Below, piece after piece: positions 63,706-64,000 of a stretch of DNA of 64,000 bases. The position numbers and the translations under genes are program-made. Below the pieces are notes generated by a model. The model was not told the origin of the DNA, did not search any database, and was given only the letters and a program-made list of their open reading frames with translations. Every line of letters begins with the position of its first letter. The stretch's first letter is position 1. This stretch comes from Acidicapsa dinghuensis. GTDB lineage: Bacteria; Acidobacteriota; Terriglobia; Terriglobales; Acidobacteriaceae. The stretch is taken from positions 606,768-670,767 of the forward strand of contig NZ_JAGSYH010000002.1 of the NCBI RefSeq assembly GCF_025685685.1. Reading direction: 5' to 3'.

Positions 63706-63966
63706 TCACCATCCCAGCGTACCCTGCGCCTCACGCACAGCAGCCAGCGCCTCACTGCTCTCCAGTCGCATCTCCGCGCGCGTGGCCTTCAATCCTCCAT
63801 CGCGTCGCGGAATAAGCTTCAGCAACTCCCGGCGCACAGCCGACTCTACCCACTCCTCGTCGCGATCCCATTCCGCTGCCAGCTCCGCGATCGACATGCC
63901 GCCAGCAAACTGCATGGCTGCCACCTCCGCGGCCAGCTCACCCTCATCAGGCGGATTGCTCGGCAT
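63706..63966 (-). CDS. Small HTH-like phage protein upstream of TerS
   Basis: An 86-residue protein with a helix-turn-helix-like centre (MSIAELAAEWDRDEEWVESA, VRRELLKLIPRRDGGLKATR) and a helical end (AEMRLESSEALAAVREAQGT). Proteins of this pattern precede terminase genes in many phages. It may help in late control or packaging. Starts at 63966; the phage genome continues beyond the window. Confidence 0.65.
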   Translation of the reverse strand: MPSNPPDEGELAAEVAAMQFAGGMSIAELAAEWDRDEEWVESAVRRELLKLIPRRDGGLKATRAEMRLESSEALAAVREAQGTLGW

Positions 63967-64000
63967 ACTCCGGCTGTGCAAACCTGTTCGCCTCAACAGC

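Noticed and set aside
1..64000. CRISPR arrays, insertion sequences, rRNA genes
   Set aside because: No regularly spaced repeats, no transposase and no rRNA-like sequence were found on reading both strands.

Overview
The window looks like a chromosomal segment of an acidobacterium (Acidobacteriaceae-like), carrying the left 29 kb of a prophage. The assignment is an inference from gene content: a TonB-tailed BlaR1-type peptidase, a GRP-type sugar transporter, an HTH-SerA fusion, and a palindromic intergenic repeat of a kind I associate with this phylum. No rRNA or marker gene is present to confirm it.

Chromosomal part (1 to about 34,580). It opens with the 3' end of yidC, a strong terminator and a LacI-type repressor. 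Next comes a formate dehydrogenase block (fdhD, a large fdhF, and a DUF1641 partner resembling Bacillus YjgC/YjgD). Then follow an ECF sigma factor, a secreted M16 peptidase, a BlaI/BlaR1-like pair with a dyad operator over the blaI ribosome binding site, an ARPP-1 (DUF6569) protein, a sigma/anti-sigma pair, a GRP-type sugar transporter and a YqeY protein. A serine-synthesis pair (class V aminotransferase, then an in-frame XRE-HTH to SerA fusion) lies behind a repeat-rich promoter region. After it come CcmC with a CcmD-like protein, a Dabb protein, a VOC protein, a phosphohexomutase, moaC, a DinB protein, a MerR-HTH/TPR protein, a Sel1-repeat protein, a GH106-like glycosidase and a 963-residue exported protein converging on it.

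Prophage part (about 34,634 to the right edge, continuing beyond it). A tRNA-Thr(CGT) 3' half without its 5' half marks the left attachment site; the intact tRNA is predicted at the far right end, outside the window. Next to it lie the integrase and two ribbon-helix-helix proteins, with divergent promoters between integrase and the first of these. A lambda R-like (GH104) endolysin and an Acb2/Tad1-type cyclic-nucleotide sponge candidate follow, and then small membrane or coiled-coil proteins. Nearly everything else is one leftward late operon, in transcription order: HTH protein, TerS, TerL, small ORFs, portal, a tRNA with initiator (fMet) hallmarks, scaffold, coat, gp4-like, gp10-like, tail fibre, an acyl-carrier-like protein, a GNAT acyltransferase and three injection-type proteins (P22 gp7/gp20/gp16 order). 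The last large gene is a 982-residue exported protein with an embedded alpha/beta-hydrolase triad. The architecture is that of a P22-like short-tailed phage.

The main unusual points are the ACP-GNAT cassette locked by overlapping start/stop codons between tail-fibre and injection genes, the phage initiator tRNA, the Acb2/Tad1 candidate, signal peptides on several virion-module proteins, two opposite-strand cargo genes sharing a promoter-like motif, and the HTH-SerA fusion. No CRISPR array, insertion sequence or rRNA was seen.
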